From contig JACJYI010000003.1 in assembly GCA_020636225.1 (NCBI GenBank), positions 248,001 through 312,000 of the forward strand: a stretch of DNA of 64,000 nucleotides. The letters run 5' to 3'. The translations under genes and the position numbers were made by a program. Below are positions 42,807-51,156 of this stretch, in pieces. Origin of the DNA: Lewinellaceae bacterium (GTDB lineage Bacteria; Bacteroidota; Bacteroidia; Chitinophagales; Saprospiraceae). The notes beneath the pieces were generated by a model. That model made no database searches. It had not been told where the DNA came from and was given only the letters and a program-made list of their open reading frames with translations. Within the stretch, counting starts at the first letter, position 1. Every line of letters starts with the position of its first letter.

Positions 42807-42864
42807 CTTTCCGCCTTCCCTGCCACGCCGGCAGGCGGGCGCCTTCCGATTTCCGATTTCCGCC
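42807..42864 (+). repeat. TTCCG-type repeats and small hairpin, right flank of four-helix cassette
   Basis: TTTCCGCCTTCCC and CCTTCCGATTTCCGATTTCC surround a GC-rich TGCC-ACGCC-GGCA hairpin. The reverse complement resembles the left-flank repeat. It abuts the stop codon of the receptor gene. Confidence 0.5.
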
Positions 42865-45333
42865 TTAGAACTGCTGGTCCTCCCCGCCCTTCAGGTCATC
42901 GCTCTTGATCCGGGTATTGCGCTCCCGGCTGCGACCTTCGATCTTGCCGAAGCGGTACCGCACATTCACCCCGAAGCTTTGGAAGGGCACTGTGAAGTCG
43001 CTGGTCTGCCGGAAGGTGGGGCCCTCCAGGTTCGATCGGAAGGACTTGTTGAGGTTGAAGGGCTCGACGATCGTGACGCCCAGTTGCCAGGCCTTGCCGA
43101 TCTCCTTCTGGAAGGCAAAGCTGTAGAGCCAGAAAGAGGGTGTCCGGCCCTGCAGCGAGACATTCTGGGAGCGAAACATGCCGAACATCTCGGCCTTGTA
43201 TCCCTTCCCGAAATCATAGTTGAGGTTGACAAAGGAACGCCACACGAGGTCCTGGTTGCTCAGGTCAGCACCATTGATGGTGGCAGAGGCGGAGTAGGTA
43301 TTGACATCCAGGCTGACCCGGGCGGTCAGCTTCTTGTTGAAGAATCCGGCAGTAGCAAAGAGATTGACCCCGATGGCCTCCTTCTCCCCGATATTCTGGT
43401 ATGAGGTGACGGAAGCCCCTTCAGGATTGACGGTCAGGAAGTTCTCGATGACATCGGCGGTGTTCTGGTAGTAGAGGGAGGCATTGAAGACCGTCCCTTT
43501 GACGAACATGTTGTAGCTCAACTCGATCTGATTGGTCAGTTCGGGAAGCAGGGTCGGATTGCCCACCGTGATGTTCCTGGGGTCGCTCAACTGCCGATAG
43601 GGATTGATATAACTCAGGCCTGGTCGCTGGATCCGTTGGGAATAGGCCAGCTTCAGACTGCTGAACGGACCGAACTTCCGCTGGATGATCGCCGAGGGGA
43701 GCAGGTTGCCATAGGTATTGGTGAAGGTCGGCTCGCCATTGGCCGGATCACCCTTGATCCAGGTATACTCGTATCGCGCACCGACGATGATGGCATAGGC
43801 ATCGCCGATCGAGGTGTTGACGCTGACATAGGCAGCCCCCACATCCTGCAGGTAATCAAAGGAACCACTGGTGGCCGGGTCTTCCAGGTATTCGCCACTC
43901 GGCTCATCGAAATTCCGATAGGCAAAGTCACTGGTCAGGCGCCGCAAGGTGCCCTTGAGGCCGGTTTCCAGCTTCAGGGCCTTGGAAAAGGGATGCACGT
44001 AGTCGGTCTGGAGGATATGTTCCAGATTCAGGCCCTGGTTGATGTTGTCCTGGTTGACCAGCAGCGTGGGTTCGCCGGTCTGCTCGATCCGGGTACCATC
44101 ATCACTGAAATCACCGCTGAGCTGATAGGCCATGGTCCATTCCCGCTCCTTGTTTCCGGCAAATGTGCGGCGGTAATCCGTGCTCCAGTCGAAACCGCTG
44201 CTCAGGTTCTGATCGTCATTGAAGCGGCTGTACATCTGGACGATCATTTGCTCGGGATCTTCAAAAGTGGAATTGGTAACCCCGTCACGTACATATTGGC
44301 GTCCATTGATCCGCACATTGCTGTTGATGCTGTGGTAGGCATTGAAATCATAGAACGCACCGATCGAGCCGTTAAATCCTCGCCAGGCGGAATTGTTGTT
44401 GCCTTCCTGGGACAGGACACGTGTCAGGCCACCGGGAAGGTCATCTTCCCGGTAGAACGAATTGGTGCCCGGACGTTTCCAGGTAAATCGTGTCCCTGCA
44501 TTGACATTCACCCCGAAACGACCACGGGTATGGGCCAGGCTCAAACCGGCATTGTTCGAACGGGTGCCGATACTGGCGTTGACCGAACCGGTGAGGCCCT
44601 CCAGTTCCGGTTTTTTCATCAGGATATTGATGATCCCCGTGCTGCCTTCGCCGTCGTACTTGGCGGTCGGAGTGGTGATCACCTCCACACTCTTGATCTG
44701 ATCGGCGGGCAGGCTTTTCAGGGCATCCGCCACACTGCCCGCAAACATGGAAGAAGGTTTGCCATTGATGAAGATGCGCACGTTGCTGTTGCCCCGAAGG
44801 CTGACATTGCCATCCAGGTCGACGGACAGCAAGGGGACCTTTCTCAGGACATCAGCCGCATCGTTGCCGGTATTGGTGAGGTCCTTGTCGGCATTGTAGA
44901 CGATCTTGTCGATCTTCGATTCCATGATCGGTGCCTCCTCGGCCACCACGATCTCCTCCAGGTTGATGCCCATTGGCACGAGGAAGATATAGCCCAGGTC
45001 CATGTCCGGGCGCTCCGGGGTAGTGGTCAGGCCCTGGATGGTCTTGGGCTCGTATCCCAGAAACGTACATTGCAAGGAATAGGTGGAGGTATTCACTTCC
45101 CGGATCTTGAACGTGCCATCCGGTTCGGTGACCACGCCGTCCAGCATCTTGCCTCCGGGCAGGGTCAGAACCACAGAGGCATATTCCAAAGGAGCCTGGG
45201 TCAGGCTGTCTACGAGGATACCCTTGATGGTCCCTTTGATCAGTGGTGCACCTGCCCCGGGTCTTCCCGGAGGCTGGGCATAGAGACAGGAAAGGACAAG
45301 GGAGAACACAAGGGTCAGGTGGAGATTCCGCAT
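42865..45333 (-). CDS. TonB-dependent receptor-like outer-membrane beta-barrel protein
   Basis: 822 residues. Signal peptide (MRNLHLTLVFSLVLSCLYAQ), then a carboxypeptidase-regulatory-like domain (about 33-120, with ASVVLTLPGG and DGTFKI), a plug domain (about 135-225, with DVLRKVPLL, NVRIFINGKPSS and EVITTPTAKYDGEG), and a long C-terminal barrel of the OMP_b-brl_3 type with many alternating beta strands and conserved NPSLYLNP-like segments (here YINPYRQLSDPRNI and GNPTLLPE). It is predicted to sit in the outer membrane and take up a substrate that cannot be named. It is transcribed alone; the divergent methyltransferase gene starts 117 bp away. Confidence 0.92.
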   Translation of the reverse strand: MRNLHLTLVFSLVLSCLYAQPPGRPGAGAPLIKGTIKGILVDSLTQAPLEYASVVLTLPGGKMLDGVVTEPDGTFKIREVNTSTYSLQCTFLGYEPKTIQGLTTTPERPDMDLGYIFLVPMGINLEEIVVAEEAPIMESKIDKIVYNADKDLTNTGNDAADVLRKVPLLSVDLDGNVSLRGNSNVRIFINGKPSSMFAGSVADALKSLPADQIKSVEVITTPTAKYDGEGSTGIINILMKKPELEGLTGSVNASIGTRSNNAGLSLAHTRGRFGVNVNAGTRFTWKRPGTNSFYREDDLPGGLTRVLSQEGNNNSAWRGFNGSIGAFYDFNAYHSINSNVRINGRQYVRDGVTNSTFEDPEQMIVQMYSRFNDDQNLSSGFDWSTDYRRTFAGNKEREWTMAYQLSGDFSDDGTRIEQTGEPTLLVNQDNINQGLNLEHILQTDYVHPFSKALKLETGLKGTLRRLTSDFAYRNFDEPSGEYLEDPATSGSFDYLQDVGAAYVSVNTSIGDAYAIIVGARYEYTWIKGDPANGEPTFTNTYGNLLPSAIIQRKFGPFSSLKLAYSQRIQRPGLSYINPYRQLSDPRNITVGNPTLLPELTNQIELSYNMFVKGTVFNASLYYQNTADVIENFLTVNPEGASVTSYQNIGEKEAIGVNLFATAGFFNKKLTARVSLDVNTYSASATINGADLSNQDLVWRSFVNLNYDFGKGYKAEMFGMFRSQNVSLQGRTPSFWLYSFAFQKEIGKAWQLGVTIVEPFNLNKSFRSNLEGPTFRQTSDFTVPFQSFGVNVRYRFGKIEGRSRERNTRIKSDDLKGGEDQQF

Positions 45334-45450
45334 CCGGTGGGGTTATGCTGATTAGAACGGATGTTCTCTAAGATAGTTCTAATCTCAACGCGTAAATCTA
45401 AGCTGACACTGGGAAAGCCCGTATCTTTCCAATGGAAAACAGCAGGTCGG

Positions 45451-46380
45451 ATGACACAGGCAGGAAAAGAGAAGGATCGATGGGTGAGGCGACTGGATCG
45501 ATTGACCCGGACGGCAACCGGTGGTCGTCTGAGGAGGCTCGTCAGCCATCCCGGTCGATATCTGCTGGCCATGGCCTGGCAGTTCCTGGTCTTCCCCCTT
45601 TGCCGGATCGGCCTTCCGGTATCCCGCACCATGTTTTTCGGCCAGCGACTGAAGGTCTTGTTGCCTGCGGGGACCGATCTCTACCTGCTGGGCGGGAAAA
45701 GTCATGATTCGGAGATCCGGCTGGCTCGCTTCCTCCTGGAGACACTTCGACCCGGACAGCGGTTCCTGGACATCGGGGCCCACTATGGCTACTTCTCGGC
45801 CCTGGCCGCCCGGATCGTGGGGCCCGAAGGCCACGTGCTGGCCATGGAAGCCACTCCCCAGACCTTTGTCGTCCTGAAGGATAACCTGCAGCGGATCCCC
45901 GGGGCTGAGGCCCGCCATGTAGCCCTCGCTGACGAGGTGGGGGAAATGACCTTCTATACCTTCCCCGTCCGCTACTCCGAATACAATACCCTGGATGTGA
46001 CCCCCTATGAGGACGAGGACTGGTTTGCCGATTATCCTCCGGTTGAGGTACGGATCCAGACGACCACGCTCGACCGGATTCTTCCGGAGTACCAGCCCGA
46101 TCTCATGAAGATTGACGTCGAAGGTGCCGAGCACTGGGTGATCCGGGGTGGGGTGCAGGCCTTGGCCAGCCATCATCCGCCTGTGGTGATGGAGTATCTG
46201 GATGCAGCCACCAGCGGCGGCGGCCATCAGGAGGCAGATCAATTGCTGCGCAGCCTGGGATACTGCCCTTATCGGATCGATGCCGGGGGACAACTCCACG
46301 CCTGCCCGGATATTGAGGGCCATCTGCAGAAGGCCGGCTTGAGCTCCGACAACCTGGTCTACCAATACCAGGCCGGCTGA
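45451..46380 (+). CDS. FkbM-family SAM-dependent methyltransferase
   Basis: 309 residues from ATG 45451; the frame opens 30 codons earlier, but that would leave only 27 bp for the divergent promoter region, so 45451 is preferred. The Rossmann SAM-binding motif is FLDIGAHYGYFSALAA, followed by VLAMEATPQTF, and the family signature DLMKIDVEGAEHWVIRGG is complete. FkbM enzymes usually O-methylate sugars or polyketides; in this phylum they often act on surface polysaccharides. The N-terminus is rich in Arg, with a hydrophobic stretch (LLAMAWQFLVFPLCRIGL) that may associate with the membrane. The stop is 2 bp from the stop of the convergent membrane-protein gene. Confidence 0.88.
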   Translation: MTQAGKEKDRWVRRLDRLTRTATGGRLRRLVSHPGRYLLAMAWQFLVFPLCRIGLPVSRTMFFGQRLKVLLPAGTDLYLLGGKSHDSEIRLARFLLETLRPGQRFLDIGAHYGYFSALAARIVGPEGHVLAMEATPQTFVVLKDNLQRIPGAEARHVALADEVGEMTFYTFPVRYSEYNTLDVTPYEDEDWFADYPPVEVRIQTTTLDRILPEYQPDLMKIDVEGAEHWVIRGGVQALASHHPPVVMEYLDAATSGGGHQEADQLLRSLGYCPYRIDAGGQLHACPDIEGHLQKAGLSSDNLVYQYQAG

Positions 46381-46382
46381 GC

Positions 46383-47852
46383 CTACCGGCCAGGCTGGAC
46401 GTCACCGATCACCTGATAGGGAACCTTGTCCCGGAATTGGAAATATTGTCCGGGCAGGTGGTCATATGGGAATACCCCCCATTTGGCGATGAACTGGTCC
46501 GGCATGCCCGCCGCCCAGACAAACTCCTGCGGCTGATCGGTCAGCAGGACGGAAGCCGATTGTCCGGTTTCCAGGGTCGACAGGAGCCAGAATTCATAAG
46601 GAGAGGCCCAGGTCATCAGCAGGGTGTCGGCAGGCAGCAGCCGGTCATCCACGATCAGTTTCTGGCCGGGATGATCCTGCAGGAACTGGCGCATCCAGTC
46701 CAGCCGGGCGGTATAGGGCTCATGGGCTTGCTGGATATGCACCAGGCGGATCAGGCAGATCACGCCAATGCCCAGCCAGGCGGCCCGGGGTGGCCTGGCC
46801 GGTAGCACCTGAAGGATCAATGGGGTCAGTACGAAGATGGCCAGGGGCAGGTGGAGGTTCTCCCGGTAGAATTTGACGGTGTCATCCGGATAGCTGCAAT
46901 TCACCAGGAGGGTATATCCCACAAAGCTTCCGAAGACCATCACGAGGATCATCCACTTCCGCCAAGCCATGGACCATATCAGCAGTATGAACAGGCCTGC
47001 AAGCAGGAACGCATAGTCGTGGATCAGGTCACCGGCGAAGGCGATCATGGTGGGTACCTCGTCGTAATGGGGGAAGAATCGGACCAGATTGCCCATGCCC
47101 TCCATCGATTGGGTATCGTAGGGGGTCTTGAAGAAGAGGTGCTTGATCAGATACATGCTGCTAAATGCCCCACCGGATATCCCCAGCAAGCGCCGGTCCA
47201 GGGCCTGGGTATGCCAGAAGTAGATCCAGAGAAATCCGAAGACAAAAAGCATCAGCGGATGAAAGAAGACCAGCATGAAGAGGACCACCGGGTGGACCAT
47301 GGACCAGACCGGCTTGGATCGTTCCATGGGGTCCTGGTCAATCCTGAACAACACGGCGAAGTAGAGGATCAGGAACGCGACTCCTTGCGATAGTTCACTC
47401 TGGATCCAGTAGAAGGTGTCCGTCACCATCACGACATGGTAGCCCAGCAGCAGGAGTCCCAGGCGAGGCTGTCCCAGCACCCGCACTACGATCCAAAAAA
47501 TGCTGGCGTACAGGATGGGAAAGACCAGGGAATACAGGAGGGCAAGGCTGTGCAGGGAGAGGCCCATGTGAATGCCCAGCAAAGGTACCGCCTGGGTGAA
47601 CAGGGCGCCGAACCGGAAGTTCTGGATGGCCCAGGTACCGGAAGTGATCAGGCTGAAGAGGTGGAAGGAGATATCCACGAAGGCGGTCCGCTCCAGGTAA
47701 TAGACGATGGCCAGGACGATCAGGACCGTGTAGGTGCCGATCCCCAGCCAGGTGATGGCCGTCCGCTCATCATAGCTGGGCGAATCCCGGATTTGCGGGG
47801 GGGGGGGGGGACATAGGTGCTCTGCTGTTTGAGGTACAAGATACGTCGCCAT
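46383..47852 (-). CDS. Multi-pass membrane protein with homopolymer tract near the start
   Basis: 489 residues with about 10-12 predicted membrane segments (for example TYTVLIVLAIVYYL, LFMLVFFHPLMLFVFGFLW, IFVLTPLILQVL) and a soluble C-terminal part. I do not recognise a named family; the topology, a long first loop with acidic residues and the C-terminal domain would suit a GT-C-type glycosyltransferase, but no diagnostic motif is certain. The first 20 codons contain a 14-base G/C run that encodes Pro15-Pro19. No other ATG or GTG in this frame occurs soon after the run, so its length decides whether the protein is made. It lies 66 bp downstream of the histidine kinase gene on the same strand and could be co-transcribed. 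Confidence 0.8.
   Translation of the reverse strand: MATYLVPQTAEHLCPPPPPQIRDSPSYDERTAITWLGIGTYTVLIVLAIVYYLERTAFVDISFHLFSLITSGTWAIQNFRFGALFTQAVPLLGIHMGLSLHSLALLYSLVFPILYASIFWIVVRVLGQPRLGLLLLGYHVVMVTDTFYWIQSELSQGVAFLILYFAVLFRIDQDPMERSKPVWSMVHPVVLFMLVFFHPLMLFVFGFLWIYFWHTQALDRRLLGISGGAFSSMYLIKHLFFKTPYDTQSMEGMGNLVRFFPHYDEVPTMIAFAGDLIHDYAFLLAGLFILLIWSMAWRKWMILVMVFGSFVGYTLLVNCSYPDDTVKFYRENLHLPLAIFVLTPLILQVLPARPPRAAWLGIGVICLIRLVHIQQAHEPYTARLDWMRQFLQDHPGQKLIVDDRLLPADTLLMTWASPYEFWLLSTLETGQSASVLLTDQPQEFVWAAGMPDQFIAKWGVFPYDHLPGQYFQFRDKVPYQVIGDVQPGR
47797..47810 (-). repeat. Homopolymer run of 14 G (C on the coding strand)
   Basis: Fourteen consecutive G on the + strand fall inside codons 15-19 of the membrane-protein gene. 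Runs of this length are prone to slipped-strand changes and are also prone to sequencing error. Confidence 0.9.
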
Positions 47853-47918
47853 TTCCTGTTCAACGGCGGAGGGTGGTGGCCATTGCAGGAGAACGTGCGG
47901 TTGGTCGGCTGGCAGACA

Positions 47919-49259
47919 CTATCCGTGCCGTGGAATATCCAGGGTGACCGTCGTGCCCAGGCCAGGAGTGGATTGTATGGTCAGGTGGCCATTGTGCCAA
48001 TGGGCGATGCGGTCGACCATGGCCAGACCCAGGCCCTGGCCTGGAAAGGAACGGGAGTTGGTAGCCCGATACATCGGCTCGGTGATGAGGGAGATCTCCT
48101 CTGCAGGAATACCGATGCCGTGGTCCCGGATCGTGATCTGCCAGTGTTCCGGCTGTTGGTGGATGTCGACGATCACCTGTTGGCTCGGATCATACTTGCA
48201 GGCATTGTCCACCAGATTGGTCAGGGCAGACCGCATGAGAATGCGATTGCAGGACAGCTGGGCATCACTCGATACCTCTGGCCACCGGATCGATGCGTTC
48301 GGATATTTCTTCTCGATGACCTCCCTGACCTCTTCCAGGATCGGCTGGATGGCCGCGTCTTCCCGGTCAGGTAATTCTCCCTCTCCCCCGGTGCGCGCAA
48401 GGGACAGGAGGCTGTTCACCAGTTGGTGGAGCCGGTCAGCCTCACTGGCGATGGTGACCAGGGATTGCCGGTAGTCCGCTGCGGGTCGGTCGGCTGAAAG
48501 GGCGATCTCGGCCTCGCCGGCAATCACGGTCAGGGGATTGCGGATCTCATGACTGGCATTGCTGATGAACTTCTTCTGGAACTCAAAGGCCCGCTCCAGC
48601 CGATTGAGCAGATCATTGATGATGCTGGCAAAATCATGGATCTCATCACGTTGAGGGGGCAATTCCAGACGGGTGCCCAGGTTGGATGCGGTGATCTCTT
48701 TCGCCCTGGTCAGGTTGCTTTCCAGGGGCTTCAGGGCCCGACGGGTGGCCAGCCAGCCGATCAGACCCACCAGCAGCAGGCTGAACGGAAGGGAGACCAA
48801 CAGAATGCGTTGCAGGTTGGCCAGCTTGGTATGGCCGAATTCATCGACCGCTGTCACTACGATGAGGTGATGCCGGCCATCCAGCTCATAGATCCGGGCC
48901 AGCCCTTGACGGTGATGGTCCAGGAACTGGATCTCCCCGCCAATGGGCAATCCCTCCAACTGGCCGGCCAGGAAGGGTGCCAGTGAATCGGGGAGAGGCC
49001 CGTCCGGGGATAGCAGCCATTCCTTTTCCTCGGACAGTTTGAGCAGGAACTGCTCCCTGACCTGGCGGGCCAGGTCGGGAGGGAGCCGCGATTCTTCGAG
49101 AAAGAACTTCTCGGTCAGGTCGACCCGGGCCGACAGCCGGTCGGCAAATTCACTGCGGTGAAAGTCTCTGGAGTAGTAATAGATCACGAAGTAGAGCAAC
49201 AGCATGACCCCTGCTACAGACAGGGTGAACAGGAGGGCCAGCCGGTGTCGGATCTTCAT
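47919..49259 (-). CDS. Two-component sensor histidine kinase
   Basis: 446 residues. A first membrane segment (about 8-28), a periplasmic sensor region of about 125 residues, a second membrane segment (LVSLPFSLLLVGLIGWLA), a HAMP-like linker, the HisKA dimerisation domain with the phospho-acceptor box FISNASHEIRNPLTV (near residue 235), and an ATPase domain with the N box NLVDNACKY, G1 box DHGIGIP and G2 box GQGLGLAMV. It phosphorylates the response regulator encoded just upstream; start and stop overlap by 4 bp (ATGA, 49256-49259), so the pair is translated together. The signal sensed is unknown. The class resembles EnvZ/CusS-type kinases. Confidence 0.95.
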   Translation of the reverse strand: MKIRHRLALLFTLSVAGVMLLLYFVIYYYSRDFHRSEFADRLSARVDLTEKFFLEESRLPPDLARQVREQFLLKLSEEKEWLLSPDGPLPDSLAPFLAGQLEGLPIGGEIQFLDHHRQGLARIYELDGRHHLIVVTAVDEFGHTKLANLQRILLVSLPFSLLLVGLIGWLATRRALKPLESNLTRAKEITASNLGTRLELPPQRDEIHDFASIINDLLNRLERAFEFQKKFISNASHEIRNPLTVIAGEAEIALSADRPAADYRQSLVTIASEADRLHQLVNSLLSLARTGGEGELPDREDAAIQPILEEVREVIEKKYPNASIRWPEVSSDAQLSCNRILMRSALTNLVDNACKYDPSQQVIVDIHQQPEHWQITIRDHGIGIPAEEISLITEPMYRATNSRSFPGQGLGLAMVDRIAHWHNGHLTIQSTPGLGTTVTLDIPRHG

Positions 49260-49942
49260 GCGATGGCTTCTTCCGTCAGGACGTAGCCCATGCCGATCAT
49301 GGTCTTGATCAGCTTCTGATCAAAGGGCTTGTCTACCTTGTTCCGCAGATAATTGATGTACACATCGACGACATTGGTCTCCACATCCCAGTCCATCTCC
49401 CATACCGCTGCCAGGATGGCCTCCCGGCTGACCACGCGGCCTTTGTTCTTCAACAGGTACACCAACAGGTCGTATTCCCGGGCGGTCAGGCGGATCGACT
49501 GGCCCGCCCGACTGACCATTCGGCGGTAGAGATCCACTTCGAGATCGGCACTGGTCAGCTTTTCCGGTGTGGCCTGTTGCTGGCGACCGCGGGACAGGGC
49601 TTCGATCCGGGCGAGCAGCTCCTTGAATTTGAACGGCTTGACCAGATAGTCGTCCGCACCGACCTTCAATCCGGCGACGATGTCCTCGGTACTCCCTAAC
49701 GCGGTCAGCATGATGATCGGAATGTCAAAACCCTTGGCTTCCCGATAGCGACGGCATACCTCCAGACCGGTCATCCCGGGAAGGATCAGGTCAAGGACCA
49801 GGGTGTCATATTCTTTGTCCAGTGCAAGGGCAAGGCCTCCGTCCCCAGTGGTGGCGATTTCCGGCTGGTGTCCGGCCTCGGTCAGGCCCCTGGCCACAAA
49901 GGAGGCTACGCCTGGTTCATCCTCTACGATCAATATGCGCAT
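49256..49942 (-). CDS. OmpR/PhoB-family response regulator
   Basis: 228 residues. The receiver domain has acidic residues at VEDE (7-9), the phospho-acceptor Asp51 in LVLDLILPG, the conserved Thr/Ala switch in MLTALGS and Lys in LVKPF. The C-terminal winged helix carries LTAREYDLLVYLL and VDVYINYLRNKVD, typical of the OmpR class. It is the first gene of a cluster with the histidine kinase and possibly the membrane protein. It probably controls envelope-related genes, but no target site can be named here. Confidence 0.95.
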   Translation of the reverse strand: MRILIVEDEPGVASFVARGLTEAGHQPEIATTGDGGLALALDKEYDTLVLDLILPGMTGLEVCRRYREAKGFDIPIIMLTALGSTEDIVAGLKVGADDYLVKPFKFKELLARIEALSRGRQQQATPEKLTSADLEVDLYRRMVSRAGQSIRLTAREYDLLVYLLKNKGRVVSREAILAAVWEMDWDVETNVVDVYINYLRNKVDKPFDQKLIKTMIGMGYVLTEEAIA

Positions 49943-50037
49943 ATGCTGTGCTTTGGGGATAAACCCCTTGGTACCACTGGGGGTTGTCTTCCAGCCATTA
50001 GAAAGGGATTACAGTTTGATTGGCCCCTCCCTCCCCA

Positions 50038-50700
50038 TCAATGGAGGGTGATCTTGTTTCGCCCAAGGGTCAGCTTGCCCATTTTTTCCAGTTGCTTGAG
50101 CAGGCGGGAGATGGCTTCCCGGGACGCGTGCAGGTCCCAGGCGATCTGCTGGTGTGTCGTCTGGATCTCCTTGGTGTTCAGGGTGAACGACTTCTGGTCC
50201 AGATATTCCCAAAGGCGTTCGTCCATGCGCTTGAAGGCAATGGTATCAATGGTATTGATGAGCTCCACCAGTCGCTGGTCATAGGAGCGCATCACAAAAT
50301 TCTTCCACACCGGATACTTGCTGATCCATTCATCCACGAACCGGACTGGAATGCCCAGAATGCGGGTGTCTTCTTCTGCCACGGCCCTGATCGAACTGCG
50401 CTTGTCGGCCATGCAGCAGGAAAAGGACATGGAACACGATTCGCCGGAATTGAGATAATAGAGAAAGAGCTCTTCTCCTTCCTCGTTCTCTCGCATGACC
50501 TTGATCGATCCCTCCAGTACCAGAGGCACCATGCGGATGTACTCCCCGTAATCCATGATCACCTCACCTGCCTTGAATTTCATGCATCTCCCATGATTGG
50601 CGATCTCCTGCAGCAGATGCTGATCGTTCAGGACGGAAAATGCCTGGCGGATTTCCGGGATCAGGTTGTCTCGTAAGGATGGGGTGTTTGGGGTTTCCAT
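50038..50700 (-). CDS. Crp/Fnr-family transcriptional regulator
   Basis: 220 residues. An N-terminal cyclic-nucleotide-binding-type beta-barrel (about 30-130, with GEVIMDYGEY and GSIKVMREN) and a C-terminal Crp-type helix-turn-helix (TTHQQIAWDLHASREAISRL, about 170-200). Two adjacent cysteines occur in MSFSCCMADKRS within the barrel, where many Bacteroidota homologues have a similar Cys pair; this could sense redox state, but a Fe-S cluster as in Fnr is not supported. It lies 95 bp upstream of the response regulator on the same strand; a separate promoter for the regulator is likely. Confidence 0.92.
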   Translation of the reverse strand: METPNTPSLRDNLIPEIRQAFSVLNDQHLLQEIANHGRCMKFKAGEVIMDYGEYIRMVPLVLEGSIKVMRENEEGEELFLYYLNSGESCSMSFSCCMADKRSSIRAVAEEDTRILGIPVRFVDEWISKYPVWKNFVMRSYDQRLVELINTIDTIAFKRMDERLWEYLDQKSFTLNTKEIQTTHQQIAWDLHASREAISRLLKQLEKMGKLTLGRNKITLH

Positions 50701-50963
50701 AGGGGTTGCTTCCGGTTGGCTAAGATCGTCTATTCTCCAGATAAAACACAGCGCGACCTGTCGGGTTCAATGAATCATCAGGTAGTACGGAGCATCCCGC
50801 AATAGGAAGCAACAACCAACCAATCCCAATACCCACGCCTGAACATACCCCAGGACCGGAATTTCTCAGTGAACTTGACCTTCTCCGATCATGTCAATAG
50901 CAGAATAGTCCCAGGCTTTCGGAACATATCCCAGTGTTCTAAGGTCCTTAGTGGTTATAAACT

Positions 50964-51154
50964 CACAACTGACAACCGACAACTGATAACCGACAACCGA
51001 CACCCGGACGATGCTTCGCTTCACTCGCATGTCCGGACAAGACCGACAACCGACACCCGGACGATGCTTCGCTTCACTCGCATGTCCGGACAAGACCGAC
51101 AACCGACAACTGACAACTGATAACTGACAACCGACAACTGATAACTGACAACCG
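50964..51154 (+). repeat. Degenerate GACAACTG/GACAACCG repeat tract with a 53-bp tandem duplication
   Basis: Units of 7-8 bp (ACAACTG, ATAACTG, ACAACCG) fill most of the region. Within it, 51001-51053 is repeated exactly at 51054-51106; each copy holds GTCCGGAC-type inverted ends (CCGGACG and CATGTCCGG) around ATGCTTCGCTTCACTCG. The rest of the 455-bp gap between the porin and Crp genes (50701-50963) shows no gene. Confidence 0.8.
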
Positions 51155-51156
51155 TC

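Noticed and set aside
43636..45351. 571-codon open frame antisense to the outer-membrane receptor
   Set aside because: The receptor on the other strand has a signal peptide, plug and barrel; the antisense frame has no recognisable domain and reflects GC-rich codon bias.
50964..51154. Possible CRISPR array
   Set aside because: Units are 7-8 bp and contiguous; there are no regular unique spacers and no cas genes nearby.
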